Assembly (NCBI GenBank): GCA_030425545.1
Contig: JAUIAC010000020.1
Span: 1 to 40,947, forward strand
DNA length: 40,947 nucleotides
Source of the DNA: a bacterium
GTDB lineage: Bacteria > Myxococcota_A > UBA9042
Direction: 5' to 3'
The notes beneath the pieces are model-generated. The model saw only the letters and a list, made by a program, of their open reading frames with translations, searched no databases and was not told the origin of the DNA. Position 1 is the first letter of the stretch. Each line of letters begins with the position of its first letter. A program made the translations under genes and the position numbers. Below are positions 37,499-40,947 of the stretch, in pieces.

Positions 37499-39688
37499 CT
37501 ACAGACCGCGGCTGGGGCGGATGTCGACCAGCGTCGCGTCGCCGTCGTAGGTGCCGCGCAGCTTCGACGGGCGCCAGTGCCAGGCCAGGAGCGAGCAGGC
37601 GGTGGCGTGGCCGAACGCGACCCACTCCAGGGTCCAGGCGGGCATCATCAGCGAGCCGACAAAGGCGAGCTGGTAGGCCGCCGCGCACTGCCACAGCCGC
37701 TTGTCCATGGTCGCGGTCAGCATCGCCGTGTAGAGCGCGCTCATCAGCATGCTGAGCACGGGCGCCACCCGCGGCTCCAGGTCGAGCACATAGACGCCCA
37801 CCGAGAGCGAGACCACCGCCATGCCGTGAAAGACCAGCGACCACGCCACGCGTCGGTTGAACGCGGTCTTGTTCAGCGTGTCGCTCGCCCAGGACCACCC
37901 GACGAGCACCGCGAGCAAGAAGCCGCCGGTGCCCAGGAAGTTGAAGAGGTGGCCCGCGACGAGCCGACCGGAGCGCTGGAGGTAGCCCACGACGATCATC
38001 GGGATCGCCGAGAAGCCGAGGCCGAGCAGCAGCGCGAGAAAGGCGCGGGTCCGCGTGCCGATGTTCACGTCCAGCTCGAGCTGCATGCGCCGCAGCCGGG
38101 CCGCCTTGGCGCGCTCGTCGGCCTGCGCCTGGGTCACCTCGGCGAGGCGCGCCACCAGCGCCTCGGAGGGCGTGGCCAGCTCGGCGATCAGCGCCCGGGC
38201 CGCGGTGAGGTTGCCCGTGTCGAGCTCGTAGTCGGCCATGGCGTGCAGCGCCGCGCGCAGGCCCGCCTGGGCCGAGGGGTTCTCCGGCCAGCTGTCCAGC
38301 GCCACCTGAAAGCCGAAGCGGCACGCGTTGAAGGTGGTCACCACCCGCGCCCGCGCCACCTCGGCGGGGCTCATGGTCGCGTCGCTCGTGTCCGGCGCGG
38401 TGTCCCCGAGCTCCTCTGGGGCGGCCTCTTGGCTTGGGGCGGAGGCCTCCGCGAGCCGGGCCGCCCGGCATTGGTCGATGTGCGCGTGCAGCTCGTCGAG
38501 GCGCAGCTCGGCCGCGGCTGCCACGGTGAGGGAGCTGCGGTGCTCCAGGAAAGCGCTGAGGGCGTCGTGGAGCGCGGTGGCCGAGGGGAAGCGGTCGTGC
38601 CGGTTGAACGCCGTGGCGCGGTTGGCGATCTCGGCGAGCTCCTTGGGGACCTCAGGGCCGTAGTCCACCCGCCTGGAGTGCCACGCCGCCGCCAGGATCT
38701 CCATGGGCGTGCGGCCCGTGTGGCGCGGCGCCCCGGTGAGCACCTCGTGGAGCAGGGCGCCGAGCAGGTACACGTCCGAGCGCGGGTCGAGCTGGTCGCC
38801 CTTGCCGGCCACCATCTCCGGGGCCATGTAGTGCAGCGTCCCGGCGATGTCGGCCACGTCCTGCGCCAGTGGGATGCGGGTCTCGCTCGGGTCGAGGGAC
38901 ACCGCTAGCCCCCAGTCGAGCACGTAGACCTCGCCAAAGGGCCCGACCATGACGTTCGCCGGCTTGAGGTCGCGGTGCAGCACGCCGCGGCTGTGGGCGA
39001 AGGCGATGGCGTTGCACACCTGCAGCAGCACCGCCAGGTGCCAGCGCAGCGGGTCGGCCTGTGCCGCGGTGGGCAGCTTGGTCGGGTCGGCGATGAGCTC
39101 GTGCCACTCCTGGCCCTCGATGCGCTTCATCACGAAGACCGGATTTCCGGCCTCGTCGCGGCCCAGGGCGTGGATGGGCACGACGTTGGGGTGCTCCAGC
39201 CGGCCCATGACCCAGGCCTCTCGCAGCAGCGCCAGCGCGGCCTTGCCGGTGCGGGCGCCCTGCTTCACCGACTTGATGGCGACGTCGCGCTCCAGCGCGG
39301 TCTGCCGGGCCACCCGGACGACGCCCATGCCGCCCTCGCCGAGGGTCTTGCCCACGCGGTACTCGGGGCCGCCGAGGGTGGTGCCACTGGCGCTGAGCTG
39401 CAGTGGCGAGAGCGCCTGCAGAACCACGTCGTCGGCGCTCTGCGGCGTGTCGGCCGGCGGCGCGATGGTGCCGTCCCGGTGCCGCAGCAGCACGGTCTCG
39501 GCGTCGACGCCGATGGAGTGGAGCAGCTGCTCCAGCGACACAGCGGTGATCTCGGCGTCCGGACCGTCGCGGACGGTCTGCACCTGGTCGGTGGGCAGGC
39601 GCGGGGGCACGCTCGTCGGGGCGCTCGGTGGGCGCACGGCGCCCTCGGGCAGGTCGGGCGGCGCGGGCTGCTCGGAGGCTTGGGTCAT
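37499..39688 (-). CDS. Membrane-anchored serine/threonine protein kinase
   Basis: A 729-residue Hanks-type kinase. A disordered Pro-rich N-terminus precedes the kinase domain (about 110-390): LGEGGMGVVRVA glycine loop, K139 in VAIKSVK, HRDLKPANVM with catalytic D240, D258-W-G replacing DFG, APEMVAGKG and DVYLLGALLHEVLTG. All catalytic residues are present, so it should be active. A helical region (about 430-560) follows, then around six hydrophobic segments (FLALLLGLGFSAIPMIVVGYL onward) and a cytoplasmic tail. Kinase and tail would be cytoplasmic; no extracellular sensor domain is seen. It lies downstream of the DUF5989 gene on the same strand. Confidence 0.9.
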   Translation of the reverse strand: MTQASEQPAPPDLPEGAVRPPSAPTSVPPRLPTDQVQTVRDGPDAEITAVSLEQLLHSIGVDAETVLLRHRDGTIAPPADTPQSADDVVLQALSPLQLSASGTTLGGPEYRVGKTLGEGGMGVVRVARQTALERDVAIKSVKQGARTGKAALALLREAWVMGRLEHPNVVPIHALGRDEAGNPVFVMKRIEGQEWHELIADPTKLPTAAQADPLRWHLAVLLQVCNAIAFAHSRGVLHRDLKPANVMVGPFGEVYVLDWGLAVSLDPSETRIPLAQDVADIAGTLHYMAPEMVAGKGDQLDPRSDVYLLGALLHEVLTGAPRHTGRTPMEILAAAWHSRRVDYGPEVPKELAEIANRATAFNRHDRFPSATALHDALSAFLEHRSSLTVAAAAELRLDELHAHIDQCRAARLAEASAPSQEAAPEELGDTAPDTSDATMSPAEVARARVVTTFNACRFGFQVALDSWPENPSAQAGLRAALHAMADYELDTGNLTAARALIAELATPSEALVARLAEVTQAQADERAKAARLRRMQLELDVNIGTRTRAFLALLLGLGFSAIPMIVVGYLQRSGRLVAGHLFNFLGTGGFLLAVLVGWSWASDTLNKTAFNRRVAWSLVFHGMAVVSLSVGVYVLDLEPRVAPVLSMLMSALYTAMLTATMDKRLWQCAAAYQLAFVGSLMMPAWTLEWVAFGHATACSLLAWHWRPSKLRGTYDGDATLVDIRPSRGL

Positions 39689-39772
39689 GGGCGCAGGTTG
39701 CCGCAGGGGACCTCGACGCGCCAGCGCGCGCCGCGTGGCGAGGGCACGCCGGGCGCGCTCAAGGTGCCGCGC

Positions 39773-39937
39773 TCAAAAGAGCGTGTAGATGAGCGGCGTC
39801 GCGGTCTGCGTGGTGAACACCAGCACCGCGGTGAGGCCCAGGATCAGGACCAGCGGCACGATCCAGTAGACCTTGTTCTCGCGCGCGAAGGCGACGAACT
39901 CCGCCAGCAGCTTGCTCGAGTGTCTCAGCTTGCCCAT
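39773..39937 (-). CDS. DUF5989 family small membrane protein
   Basis: A 54-residue protein beginning MGKLRHSSKLLAEFVAFA, with one membrane segment (about 24-41, VYWIVPLVLILGLTAVLV) and the family's terminal TATPLIYTLF. GGGAGG lies six bases before the ATG. DUF5989 proteins are usually next to carbamoyltransferase, SxtJ-like membrane and SGNH-hydrolase genes. Here the neighbours are prfC (51 bases upstream) and the kinase gene (84 bases downstream), so it appears separated from its normal partners. The function of the family is unknown. Confidence 0.85.
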   Translation of the reverse strand: MGKLRHSSKLLAEFVAFARENKVYWIVPLVLILGLTAVLVFTTQTATPLIYTLF

Positions 39938-39988
39938 GCCGGCCTCCCACCCTCACGTCTGCGTCGCACGCGGCGGCGCCCGCTCAGG

Positions 39989-40947
<959 letters not shown>

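Overview
The window is GC-rich DNA (my estimate by eye is around 70 %), densely coding, with genes on both strands. Its many secreted lipoproteins, Ser/Thr kinase, class III cyclase, calpain-like protease and a giant cysteine-rich CTDC-repeat protein suggest a member of the Myxococcota or a related delta-proteobacterial lineage. That placement is inference from gene content; there is no rRNA or other marker gene here. I saw no tRNA, rRNA, CRISPR array, insertion sequence or prophage gene. Both window edges cut genes: the cysteine-rich protein at the left and prfC at the right.

Layout: (1) 3-2627, a 5'-truncated protein made almost wholly of Cys-rich repeats. (2) 2875-6793, four plus-strand catabolic genes (aldehyde dehydrogenase, RidA-type deaminase, 2-oxopentenoate hydratase/oxalocrotonate decarboxylase family, acylating acetaldehyde dehydrogenase) that fit the lower 2-aminomuconate (kynurenine/aminophenol) meta-cleavage route. 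A secreted endonuclease/phosphatase-fold protein and a YjbQ protein follow. (3) 8270-15905, a tightly overlapping minus-strand trio: a soluble M48-type metallopeptidase, an 1898-residue protein joining a degenerate kinase-like domain, DUF4011, an SF1 helicase and a restriction-endonuclease-like domain, and a YtkA-like lipoprotein. I consider this the best candidate for an undescribed system, possibly anti-phage. (4) 16090-18469, a HAD hydrolase, then a calpain-like cysteine protease translationally coupled to a 96-residue protein.

(5) 18683-25388 holds a methyltransferase, a membrane adenylate cyclase and a minus-strand run of glycosyltransferase, DUF4139 lipoprotein and unknown lipoprotein. 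(6) 25507-30847 holds NhaA, two short-chain dehydrogenases, a TerC-family membrane protein and dihydroorotase. (7) 30912-36364 is a DNA-repair pair: an AlkA-like glycosylase overlapping a full-length Lhr helicase. (8) 36741-40947 holds a small outer-membrane-type protein, a three-hairpin block, a membrane Ser/Thr kinase, a 54-residue DUF5989 protein and the C-terminal part of peptide chain release factor 3.

Several neighbours share 4-base start/stop overlaps (ATGA or GTGA): endonuclease-fold gene after mhpF, helicase after M48, lipoprotein after helicase, small protein after calpain, lhr after alkA. These junctions imply translational coupling and are the strongest evidence of co-function available from sequence alone. 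Functional statements rest on motif recognition by eye, not on database searches.
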